A DNA stretch of 64,000 nt, taken from positions 1 to 64,000 of the forward strand of contig DATCGG010000298.1 in NCBI GenBank assembly GCA_036509075.1, written 5' to 3'. Numbering within the stretch: position 1 is the stretch's first letter; each line of letters starts with the position of its first letter. The notes beneath the pieces are model-generated. The model saw nothing but the letters and a program-made list of their open reading frames with translations, did no database searches and was not told the DNA's origin. Below are positions 46,367 through 53,961 of the stretch, piece after piece. Position numbers and translations under genes: made by a program. The stretch is from JAJKIV01 sp036509075. GTDB taxonomy: Bacteria; Gemmatimonadota; Gemmatimonadetes; Gemmatimonadales; Gemmatimonadaceae.

Positions 46367-48612
46367 GCGCCCCAGTGAGGATGACCGGCCGCGCGGCGGC
46401 GCCGAGTGTCGGCGCGCCGCTCAACCGGGTCGACGGCCGCCTCAAGGTCACGGGCGGCGCAAGGTACGCCGCCGAGTTTGCGGTGCCTAACGTGGCACAC
46501 GCCGTTATCGTGACGAGCACAATCGCGAAGGGCCGCGTGCGGCGCATGGATACCGCCGCCGCCGAGCGCGCGCCGGGCGTCCTGGCGGTGCTCACCCCGC
46601 AGAATGCACCGCGCCTCCCGCAGCAGCAGGCTGCGCCGGGCGCTGGTCCTGCGATGCGCGTGCCCACGCTGATGCAGGACGACGCCGTTCACTACAACGG
46701 GCAGCCGATCGGACTGGTCATCGCCGACACGTTCGAGCACGCCACCGCCGCGGCGAATCTCGTGAAGGCGGAGTACGCCGAGGAGCGACCCGAGCTCGAC
46801 GTCGACACCGCCCCGTACGCGCCGTCCGAATCGACGCGCCCCGTCGGCAACAATCGGAGGCACAGCCAGCGCGGCGACACCGCCAGGGGCCTCGCCGAGG
46901 CGGAGGTGAAGATCGAGCATACGTACACCACGCCGTTCGAGAACCACAACCCGATGGAGCCGCACAACACGCAGGCGGCGTGGGACGGCGACAAGCTGAC
47001 GCTCTACGATTCGACGCAGGGTATCTTCAACATCCGCAACAGCGTGGCGCGTGCGTTCGGCATTCCGCCAGAGAACGTACGAGTGGTGTCCTACTTCACG
47101 GGCGGCGGATTCGGCAGCAAGGGTGGTCCGTGGTCGCACGTGTATCTCGCCGCGATGGCGGCGAAGCACGTGTCACGCCCGGTGAAGCTCGTGCTCACGC
47201 GCCGACAGATGTTCGGCCCATCCGGCGGCCGAGCCCACACATCGCAGCAAATCACGCTCGGCGCGAAGAGGGACGGGAGCCTCACTGTCGTCAGGCATCT
47301 CACGACCGCGACGACGTCGACGCTCGAGGACTTCCTCGAGTCGAGCGGCATGATGACGCGCATGATGTACGAGTCTCCGAACATCGAGACGGACCATGAG
47401 CTCGTGCGGATGAACGTCGGATCGCCGACGTTCATGCGAGCCCCGGGAGAGTCGACCGGCAGCTTCGCCCTCGAGAGCGCGATGGACGAGCTGGCGATCG
47501 CACTCGGCATGGATCCGGTCGAGCTCCGGCTCAAGAATTACGCGGAGAGAGATCCCGAGAGTGGCAAGCCGTGGTCGAGCAAGTCGCTCCGCGAGTGTTA
47601 CCGCGTTGGCGCGGAGCGGTTCGGCTGGAGCAAGCGATCGCCGAAGCCTCGATCGATGCAGGATGGCCGTTGGCTGGTGGGCTACGGGGTGGCGACAGCG
47701 ACGTACCCGGCGCGACAGCAGGCCGCCTCGTGCCTCGCCCGGATTCTGCCGGATGGGAAAGCGCTCGTGCGTGCGGGCAGTCAGGAGATCGGCTGTGGCA
47801 CGTACACGATCATGGCGCAGGTCGCGGCCGACGCGTTAGGCATGCCGGTGGAGCGCGTGCGGTTCGAGCTTGGCGACACCGACATGCCGCCGACGCCGGC
47901 CTCCGTCGGTTCGGCCACCGCATCCTCCACAGGCCCGGCGGTCAACGCGGCGGCATTGGCCGCGCGACAGAAGCTGGTCCAGATGGCGATCACGGACAGT
48001 GCATCGCCGGTTCACGGGGCGCGCGAAGACGACGTACGAACCGCCGATGGCAGGCTGTCGCTCAGCTCGGACCCATCGAAGGGTGAGACATTCGAGGCGG
48101 TGATCGCGCGCAATGGAGGCCAGCCCGTCGAAGCACGCGTGGACCTCAAGCCGACACCCGATCAGCAGCAATACTCGATGCACTCGTTCGGCGCCGTGTT
48201 CACGGAGGTTCGTGTGGACCGCGACCTTGGCCTCATTCGCGTTCCCCGTGTCGTGGCGGCGTACGGTGGCGGAAAGATCCTCAACGTGAAGACGGCGACG
48301 AGTCAGATGATCGGCGGCATCGTGTGGGGAATCTCGCAAGCGCTGCTCGAGGAGACGCACATCGACCGCCGCTCCGGGCGCTACGTGAATTCCGACCTGG
48401 CGGAGTATCACGTGCCGGTGAACGCGGACATTGGGTCGATCGACGTCACGTTCGTGCCGGAGGACGACGCTCACGTGAACGCGATCGGTGCGAAAGGTGT
48501 GGGGGAGATTCCGATCGTTGGAGTGGCAGGGTCGATCGCGAACGCTGTCTATCACGCCACAGGCAAGCGGATTCGCGACTTGCCCATCACGCTCGACAAA
48601 CTGATCGCGTGA
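46363..48612 (+). CDS. paoC: Molybdenum aldehyde oxidoreductase, molybdopterin-binding catalytic subunit, PaoC-like
   Basis: A 749-residue catalytic subunit starting MSAPVRMTGR. The open frame extends upstream over the FAD gene, but the 4-bp overlap start fits the domain and operon. Hallmarks are RVDGRLKVTGGARYAAEF, VSYFTGGGFGSKGG (molybdopterin loop), FMRAPGESTGSFALESAMDE, EIGCGTYTIMAQVAADALG, and GAKGVGEIPIVG with the catalytic Glu715. It oxidises aldehydes to acids in the periplasm. No XdhC/PaoD maturation gene is adjacent, so this factor must be elsewhere. Confidence 0.94.
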   Translation: MSAPVRMTGRAAAPSVGAPLNRVDGRLKVTGGARYAAEFAVPNVAHAVIVTSTIAKGRVRRMDTAAAERAPGVLAVLTPQNAPRLPQQQAAPGAGPAMRVPTLMQDDAVHYNGQPIGLVIADTFEHATAAANLVKAEYAEERPELDVDTAPYAPSESTRPVGNNRRHSQRGDTARGLAEAEVKIEHTYTTPFENHNPMEPHNTQAAWDGDKLTLYDSTQGIFNIRNSVARAFGIPPENVRVVSYFTGGGFGSKGGPWSHVYLAAMAAKHVSRPVKLVLTRRQMFGPSGGRAHTSQQITLGAKRDGSLTVVRHLTTATTSTLEDFLESSGMMTRMMYESPNIETDHELVRMNVGSPTFMRAPGESTGSFALESAMDELAIALGMDPVELRLKNYAERDPESGKPWSSKSLRECYRVGAERFGWSKRSPKPRSMQDGRWLVGYGVATATYPARQQAASCLARILPDGKALVRAGSQEIGCGTYTIMAQVAADALGMPVERVRFELGDTDMPPTPASVGSATASSTGPAVNAAALAARQKLVQMAITDSASPVHGAREDDVRTADGRLSLSSDPSKGETFEAVIARNGGQPVEARVDLKPTPDQQQYSMHSFGAVFTEVRVDRDLGLIRVPRVVAAYGGGKILNVKTATSQMIGGIVWGISQALLEETHIDRRSGRYVNSDLAEYHVPVNADIGSIDVTFVPEDDAHVNAIGAKGVGEIPIVGVAGSIANAVYHATGKRIRDLPITLDKLIA

Positions 48613-48626
48613 CACACGGTCCTTAG

Positions 48627-48754
48627 AACCCACGAACGCTGAGGACGCTGAGGAACCGCCGCTGAGAACACACAGGACTGAGCTGAATTGTGTGTCCGGT
48701 TTTCTCAGCGCGTTCAGCGGCGCTTGCGTCTGCGTCTTCAGCGTTCGTGGTGCA
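48627..48754. repeat. Long hairpin element, CCACGAACGCTG family (copy 2)
   Basis: A perfect 13-bp inverted repeat (CCACGAACGCTGA at 48630-48642, TCAGCGTTCGTGG at 48738-48750) encloses tandem GCTGAGGA-type units on the left and TCAGCG units on the right. Ends and internal iteration match the copy at 38317-38442. It lies between paoC and the helicase gene and could act as a terminator or be a mobile non-autonomous element. Confidence 0.8.
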
Positions 48755-48837
48755 ATCGGCCGTCTGGCGGTCAAAACGAGCCGGTCCTGGCCGAATCGCG
48801 GCTCGTCTGGTGCGCGACACGTCGCTAGATTCGCGGT

Positions 48838-51777
48838 GTGGCCGTCTCCGGAGTCGCTCCCGACCCGCTACTGACAGCGGTCCCGCTCGAGATTCCTTCC
48901 CCGTCGCAGCGCGCGGCCATCGAAGCGCCACCGGGGCCTACGCTGGTCCTCGCCGGACCCGGCGCCGGGAAGACGTTCTGTCTCATCGAACGCATCCGGT
49001 ATCTCATCGAGCAACTCGAGATCGACCCGACCCGCATCTGCGCCTTCACCTTCACCAACAAGGCAGCTGACGAGATCGCGTCGCGATTGGCGCGCCGCAT
49101 TGGATCGCGGGCCGAGGGGGTCAAGCGTCGGACGCTACATGCCTTCTGCGCCGAGCTGCTTCGCGACTACGGCTCGCACGTCAATCTCGGCGCCGGGTTC
49201 GGGATCGCCGACGAGGAGTACCAGCGGACCGTGCTCCGTCGGCTCGTTGGCGGCAAGCAGCCGCATCGGAAGATCCTCACGCGGTTTTCCGTTCACCGGC
49301 TCCGTGGCGATCACCTGTACGACGACGATGCTCGGCTCTTCGCGAGGTACGAGGAGTTCCTCGCCAAGCGGAACGTGGTCGACTTCGACACGCTGGTCGT
49401 CAAGGCAGCGGAGCTGCTGGAGAATACTCCGGCCGCGCGTGAGGTCCGAAACCGATGGCGAGTCATTCTCGTCGACGAGTTCCAGGATCTGAACCCGGTG
49501 CAGTACCGAATCGTCTGTGCGCTGGCGCGCGACCACCGACACGTGTTCGCCGTCGGCGACGACGAGCAGTCGATCTACGCCTGGGCTGGTGCCGACCCGC
49601 GCGCGTTCAAAGCCTTTCTCAACGACTTCGGCGTAACGAGTCCGATCTACCTCGGCGAGAATCGCCGATGCCCGCGCCACATCTTCGATCTCGCGCGCCG
49701 CCTCGTCGAGAAGAACCCTCCCATCTTCGAGAATCGCGAGACGCCACAGGCCAACCGGACATCACCGTTCGAGGTGACGGCGTTTCATTTCGATTCGGAT
49801 GAGGCGGAGCTGTCGTGGGTCGTGAACGACATCGTTCAGGACCGCGCCGTCCACGCGCACACGCTTGGCGAGATTGCCGTCCTGTATCGAAAGCACGAGA
49901 TCGGTGATGCGCTCGAGGCCTCCCTGCTCAACGCCGGCATTCCGTGCCGGCTCGCTCACGGGCGTGCGCTGTCGGACGAAAGAATCATCGCGTACGTGCT
50001 CGCCGCGCTGCATGTAATCGCGCGTCCTGGTGACGACGTCGTTCGCGAGCGGTTCTTCGGGGCGACCCTACCAGCGGCGCTGTTGGATCACGCCCGAACA
50101 CGAGCCCGATCGCACAAACGCCCGCTCGCGCGCGAGCTCGCCGAAATGCGCGATCGCGCGCCGCGAGGCGACTCGAACCGCAAGTGGATTGGCCTCGCCC
50201 TGGCGCGCCTGCGTAACCTCTCGGCGCTCGAGCGAGCCCACCAATCGCTCGACCTGTTGGTCGCCGATCTCCTGTCGCAGAACATCAGGCCGCGTTCGCC
50301 GCTCGAGGAACGCCACGATGAGCTGACCGACCCGATGGATCATCCCGAGGTCGTGCGTCTGGCGGAACGGCTCCGGAGGGCACGGGAGCAGGATCGTTAT
50401 GTCGACCTGCCACGGCTCGATGGCGTGGAGATCGCCCTCGGTGCCCTGCTCGCGCAGATTGGTGTCACGTCGCGGGTCACGACCGGGCCGACGCCCGACG
50501 GCGAACCGATATCGCCTAACGACGCGCCGGACCTCGGCCTCGTGTTGGCCGTGTTCAAGGCGGCACAGCTCCTGGAGATCGGGAACGCGTCCGACACGTT
50601 TCGCGACTTCACGGCGATCGACATCGAGACGACCGACAAGGATGTCAACGGCGCGGAGGTGGTGGAGATCGCGGCCGTGCGTGTACGAGAGGGCCAGATC
50701 GTCGAGGTGCTCAACTCGCTCGTGAAGCCCGACGGATCGATCGCTGCAGCCGCAGCGGACGTTCACGGGATCCGGGATGCGGACGTGACAATGGCGCCGC
50801 GCTTTGCGGACATCTGGCCGAAGGTCGCCGCGTTCTGCGGCGAGGACATCGTGGTCGCGCACAACGGCTACGCGTTCGATTTCCGCATCCTCGACCGGAT
50901 GGTTCGCGCGCTCGGCAAGCGATTCGATCTCTGCACCTACGATTCGCTCCCGCTCGCCCGTGATCTGTTCCGCACGAGCCGCAAGCTCTCGGAGCTCGCT
51001 CGCGTGCTCGGCGTGGACGTGGGCCAGTCGCATCGCGCGGTCGACGACGCGCGGACGCTCACGCAGGTGTTTCTCCAGCTCGGCGGACTCAAGGCACAGC
51101 GGGCGCGCAAAACAGCACTCGCCAACCTGCTCGATCTCGTCGGGCTCGGCCTGGCCCTCTGCGACCGCGCAACGCTATGCGCCGAGGCACTGCTCTTCCG
51201 GGACTTCTGTGTCCCGTACTCGTTAGGACGCTACAGCTCCTGCCTCGAGATGTACGAGCGCGAGCGCGGTACCGACGAGTCGCTTCCCGGCGTCGATGAG
51301 GTCATCGACGCCCTGGGCGGGACGAAGCTCATGGTGAAGATCAGGACGGAGAAGACGGCGCACGAACGGTATCCGTCGACCATGCTGCGATTGCGACGGC
51401 TCATCGAGCACGTCGAGCCCGGCCCCCTGCAGGCGCAGATCCACACGTTCCTCGAGCGCGTTGCCCTGTCGGCGCGGAGCGACGGCGTGGACGTCGATCG
51501 CGAGCGTGTGAACCTGCTCACGCTGCACTCGACGAAAGGCCTCGAGTTCTCGCGTGTGTACGTGGTCGGGGTGGAGGACGCGCAGATGCCGGGGCGACCG
51601 CCGTCGGGGGAGGAATCGCCGAAGTCGGAGGTAGAAGAGGCGAGGCGACTCCTCTATGTGGGGATGACGCGGACGAAGGATCGCCTGGTGCTGTCGCGCG
51701 CGGCCATCCGGCGCGGCAATCAGACGGGCGGGCACCGTTTCCTCGATGAGATGGGGCTGATCCCTGTCCGGCGATGA
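48838..51777 (+). CDS. UvrD-like superfamily 1 helicase with an internal DEDDh 3'-5' exonuclease domain
   Basis: A 979-residue fusion starting at GTG 48838. Helicase motifs are Walker A AGPGAGKT (39-46), AFTFTNKAADEIASRL, Walker B ILVDEFQD (210-217), GDDEQSIYAWAGADPR, TLHSTKGLEFSRVYVVGVE, and RRLLYVGMTRTKDRLVLSRA. Between helicase motifs IV and V sits a DnaQ-fold exonuclease (about 585-760) with all DEDDh residues: Asp595 and Glu597 (AIDIETT), Asp681 (HNGYAFDFRIL), and His732 and Asp737 (HRAVDDA). It should unwind and trim DNA ends from one polypeptide. It neighbours DUF72, ku and ligD. A hairpin follows its stop. Confidence 0.93.
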   Translation: MAVSGVAPDPLLTAVPLEIPSPSQRAAIEAPPGPTLVLAGPGAGKTFCLIERIRYLIEQLEIDPTRICAFTFTNKAADEIASRLARRIGSRAEGVKRRTLHAFCAELLRDYGSHVNLGAGFGIADEEYQRTVLRRLVGGKQPHRKILTRFSVHRLRGDHLYDDDARLFARYEEFLAKRNVVDFDTLVVKAAELLENTPAAREVRNRWRVILVDEFQDLNPVQYRIVCALARDHRHVFAVGDDEQSIYAWAGADPRAFKAFLNDFGVTSPIYLGENRRCPRHIFDLARRLVEKNPPIFENRETPQANRTSPFEVTAFHFDSDEAELSWVVNDIVQDRAVHAHTLGEIAVLYRKHEIGDALEASLLNAGIPCRLAHGRALSDERIIAYVLAALHVIARPGDDVVRERFFGATLPAALLDHARTRARSHKRPLARELAEMRDRAPRGDSNRKWIGLALARLRNLSALERAHQSLDLLVADLLSQNIRPRSPLEERHDELTDPMDHPEVVRLAERLRRAREQDRYVDLPRLDGVEIALGALLAQIGVTSRVTTGPTPDGEPISPNDAPDLGLVLAVFKAAQLLEIGNASDTFRDFTAIDIETTDKDVNGAEVVEIAAVRVREGQIVEVLNSLVKPDGSIAAAAADVHGIRDADVTMAPRFADIWPKVAAFCGEDIVVAHNGYAFDFRILDRMVRALGKRFDLCTYDSLPLARDLFRTSRKLSELARVLGVDVGQSHRAVDDARTLTQVFLQLGGLKAQRARKTALANLLDLVGLGLALCDRATLCAEALLFRDFCVPYSLGRYSSCLEMYERERGTDESLPGVDEVIDALGGTKLMVKIRTEKTAHERYPSTMLRLRRLIEHVEPGPLQAQIHTFLERVALSARSDGVDVDRERVNLLTLHSTKGLEFSRVYVVGVEDAQMPGRPPSGEESPKSEVEEARRLLYVGMTRTKDRLVLSRAAIRRGNQTGGHRFLDEMGLIPVRR

Positions 51778-51913
51778 TCGCGGGCGTCTCGCGGCATCGT
51801 TGCGGCGGCGAGCCTTTTCGGGAACTGCAATGAAGCGGATCGTGCGGAAACGGCCGGATCCGGCTTTGCATCGACACTGGATCTCGCCACGAGCCAGACA
51901 TATAGAATGAAAC

Positions 51914-51943
51914 GGCCCCGGGAAGCCGGAGCGTCCCGAGGCC
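51914..51943 (+). terminator. Terminator-like hairpin after the helicase gene
   Basis: GGCCCCGGGA (51914-51923) and TCCCGAGGCC (51934-51943) form a 10-bp stem with one mismatch and a 10-nt loop, followed by TCTT. It lies 137 bp after the helicase stop. The rest of 51778-52074 holds nothing recognisable except a CGTTAGG motif at 51985-51991. Confidence 0.5.
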
Positions 51944-52074
51944 TCTTAACAGATATCCCGGGCTCGTGGTGTGAGGAGCCAGCCCGTTAGGCGGAATCCG
52001 GCAGCTTCCGCCACATCCGCTTCATCGCTGTTACGAAAAAGGCTTGCCGTGGAGCGATGTCGAAGCGAGCGAAA

Positions 52075-52845
52075 TCAGGCTCGGGCCGGCACGGTCTCAG
52101 GGACCCGGAGGGTCGCATCGGACGCTCGGACGCCACCGGCATCCGCGCCAATCATTCCGACGAAGCGTTCGACAGCCAGCGGCCCGGACCCGTCGATGTA
52201 GTCGTGCTTGAAGAAGACGTGGGCGTCCGTCCACGCCTGCGCGGTCACGCGTGAGCGCCACTCGGCGAGCATCGCGTCGTCGTAGTCCTGGCGATGAAGT
52301 CTGAGATACCCCCACGAGGCGGTCGCGACGTTCACGCCTGTGAACTCCTCGGACTCCGACACGCATAACGCGATGTCGTGCTCGCGGAGCACGGCGAAGA
52401 CGTCCTCGTCGAACCAGCTCTCGTGCCGGAACTCGATCGTGAACCGGCGATCGCGCGGCAGAAGCGCGAGAAAGCCCGTGAGCCGGTCGAGGTTCTTCTG
52501 CATGTTCGGCGGGAGCTGGAACAGGATCGGGCCGAGCCGGCCGCCTAACGTCGATGTGTTCCGGAGCAGGAACTCGAGTGCGCTCGCCGAGTCGGGCTTG
52601 AGGCGCGCGTAGTGCGTGATGCGCTGGCTGGCCTTGATGGAGAACGAGAAGGACTCGGGCACCTGCGAGGCCCAGTCCTGGAGCACGTGCTCCTTCGGCA
52701 GCCGATAGAAGGTGTTGTTGATCTCGACCGTCGGGTACTTGCCGGAGTAGTACCCGAGCATCGCGTCGTCCTTCAGGTCCTCGGGGTAGAACGGGCCCTT
52801 CCACTCCTTGAAGGCAAACCCGCTCGTACCCACCAGGACGTTCAT
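52075..52845 (-). CDS. DUF72 (YecE-like) protein
   Basis: A 256-residue TIM-barrel protein of the DUF72 family. Signatures are VLVGTSGFAFKEWKGPFYP, YPTVEINNTFYRLP, LGPILFQLPPNMQKN, FTIEFRHESWFDE, and ASWGYLRLHRQDYDD. It has no known biochemical activity. The ATG overlaps the ku stop by 4 bp, so it is the second gene of a ku-DUF72 unit. In many genomes DUF72 genes sit near DNA repair genes, which suggests but does not prove a repair role. It converges on the helicase gene. Confidence 0.93.
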   Translation of the reverse strand: MNVLVGTSGFAFKEWKGPFYPEDLKDDAMLGYYSGKYPTVEINNTFYRLPKEHVLQDWASQVPESFSFSIKASQRITHYARLKPDSASALEFLLRNTSTLGGRLGPILFQLPPNMQKNLDRLTGFLALLPRDRRFTIEFRHESWFDEDVFAVLREHDIALCVSESEEFTGVNVATASWGYLRLHRQDYDDAMLAEWRSRVTAQAWTDAHVFFKHDYIDGSGPLAVERFVGMIGADAGGVRASDATLRVPETVPARA

Positions 52846-53651
52846 GACGCCTTGCGCTCGGCTTCCTCTTCCGGGGCGGTCTGCGCGAGGCTCGCCTTCA
52901 GGGCTTCCATGAGGTCGATGATCTTGCCGCCGCCATCCGGTGTCACGTCAGCCGTGATGTCCTGACCTTCGACCTTCCGCTGAATGGCTTCCATCACGCG
53001 CTCGCGCACGGTGTCACGATACTTGGCCGGCTCGAACACTTCGGTGGCGGTCTGCTCGATGAGCTGCTTCGCGAGCATGAGCTCCTGGGCTTTCACCTCG
53101 CCGGCGGGGACCGGAACTTCCTCGGGGGAGCGGACTTCGTCGGCGTAGTGCAGCTGCTCCATCACGAGCACGCCGTTGAGGGGCCGGAGGAGGACGAGGT
53201 GCTGCTGACCGCGCGCAGCGTACTGGCCTAACGCGGCTCGGCCAGTCTCCTGCAGCGCCTTGGCGAGGAGGCGATAAGCCCGATCGCCGCCCTTGTCGGG
53301 ACCGAGGTAGTAGACCTTTTCCAGATACTCGCGATCGACCTGGGCGAGGGGGACGAACTCGACGACGTCGATCGTGCTGGTGGCCTTTTCCTCGAGCGCC
53401 TTGAGCTCCTCGGGGGTGAAGACGACATACTGGTCTTTCGCGAACTCGTAGCCTTTGCTCGTGTCCTCGCGGCCGACGACCTCGTTGTTGTCCTTGGGAC
53501 AGATGTACTGCTGTTTGAGGCGCGTGCCGCACTTCTTGTGGAGCATGTTGAACGACACGCTCGACTTCGACTCCGAGGAGGAGTACAGGTTGACCGGGAC
53601 GGAAACGAGCCCGAACGAGATGGTGGCGGTTCCTATGGAACGAGCGGCCAT
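52842..53651 (-). CDS. ku: Ku DNA end-binding protein
   Basis: A 269-residue prokaryotic Ku starting MAARSIGTATISFGLVSVPV. The Ku core continues with FNMLHKKCGTRLKQQYICPKDNNEVVGRED, FTPEELKALEEKATSTIDVVEFV, YYLGPDKGGDRAYRLLAKAL, and MEQLHYADEVR. The C-terminus is an acidic/basic tail (EEEAERKAS). The homodimer binds double-strand ends and recruits LigD. It is divergent from ligD and overlaps DUF72. With LigD it makes a complete two-component non-homologous end-joining system. Confidence 0.96.
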   Translation of the reverse strand: MAARSIGTATISFGLVSVPVNLYSSSESKSSVSFNMLHKKCGTRLKQQYICPKDNNEVVGREDTSKGYEFAKDQYVVFTPEELKALEEKATSTIDVVEFVPLAQVDREYLEKVYYLGPDKGGDRAYRLLAKALQETGRAALGQYAARGQQHLVLLRPLNGVLVMEQLHYADEVRSPEEVPVPAGEVKAQELMLAKQLIEQTATEVFEPAKYRDTVRERVMEAIQRKVEGQDITADVTPDGGGKIIDLMEALKASLAQTAPEEEAERKAS

Positions 53652-53743
53652 GAGCGTTGGAGGCTAAAGGTGAAGCGGGGGGCCTTCCGACAAGCTAGTA
53701 AACAGGGGTAGAGTTTTCCACCAAAGAAAGCGCGACGCAAGTT

Positions 53744-53790
53744 TTGTGATCCGGGCTCGGGCACTCAAGATCACAATTCTGACCCGAGCT
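53744..53790. promoter_or_regulatory. Interlocked inverted repeats between ku and ligD
   Basis: TTGTGATC (53744-53751) pairs with GATCACAA (53769-53776). Inside its loop, GGCTCGGG (53754-53761) pairs with CCCGAGCT (53783-53790), which lies outside it, with one mismatch at the end. The crossing arms could be two overlapping operators or, in RNA, a pseudoknot. The position in the divergent promoter region suggests control of end joining. Confidence 0.4.
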
Positions 53791-53836
53791 TGAATGAACA
53801 CACGCAGGTCGCAGTCGAATGAAGACTGACTCTATC

Positions 53837-53917
53837 GAACCACAGAGGTCACAGAGGTCGAGGAGGCCGCAGGGAACAGATGGGTTTGCTCTATGTCCTC
53901 CGCGAACTCTGCGGTTC
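53837..53917. repeat. CACAGAGGT-type inverted element at the ligD 5' end
   Basis: GAACCACAGAG (53837-53847) and CTCTGCGGTTC (53907-53917) form an inverted repeat matching at 10 of 11 positions. The left arm contains two tandem CACAGAGGT units (53841-53858). The right arm covers the first in-frame ATG available to ligD, so that ATG belongs to the element. Confidence 0.7.
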
Positions 53918-53961
53918 AAGAGCGGGTCCAGGTATCGATTCACCGGTTCAGGTCTGTAGAC

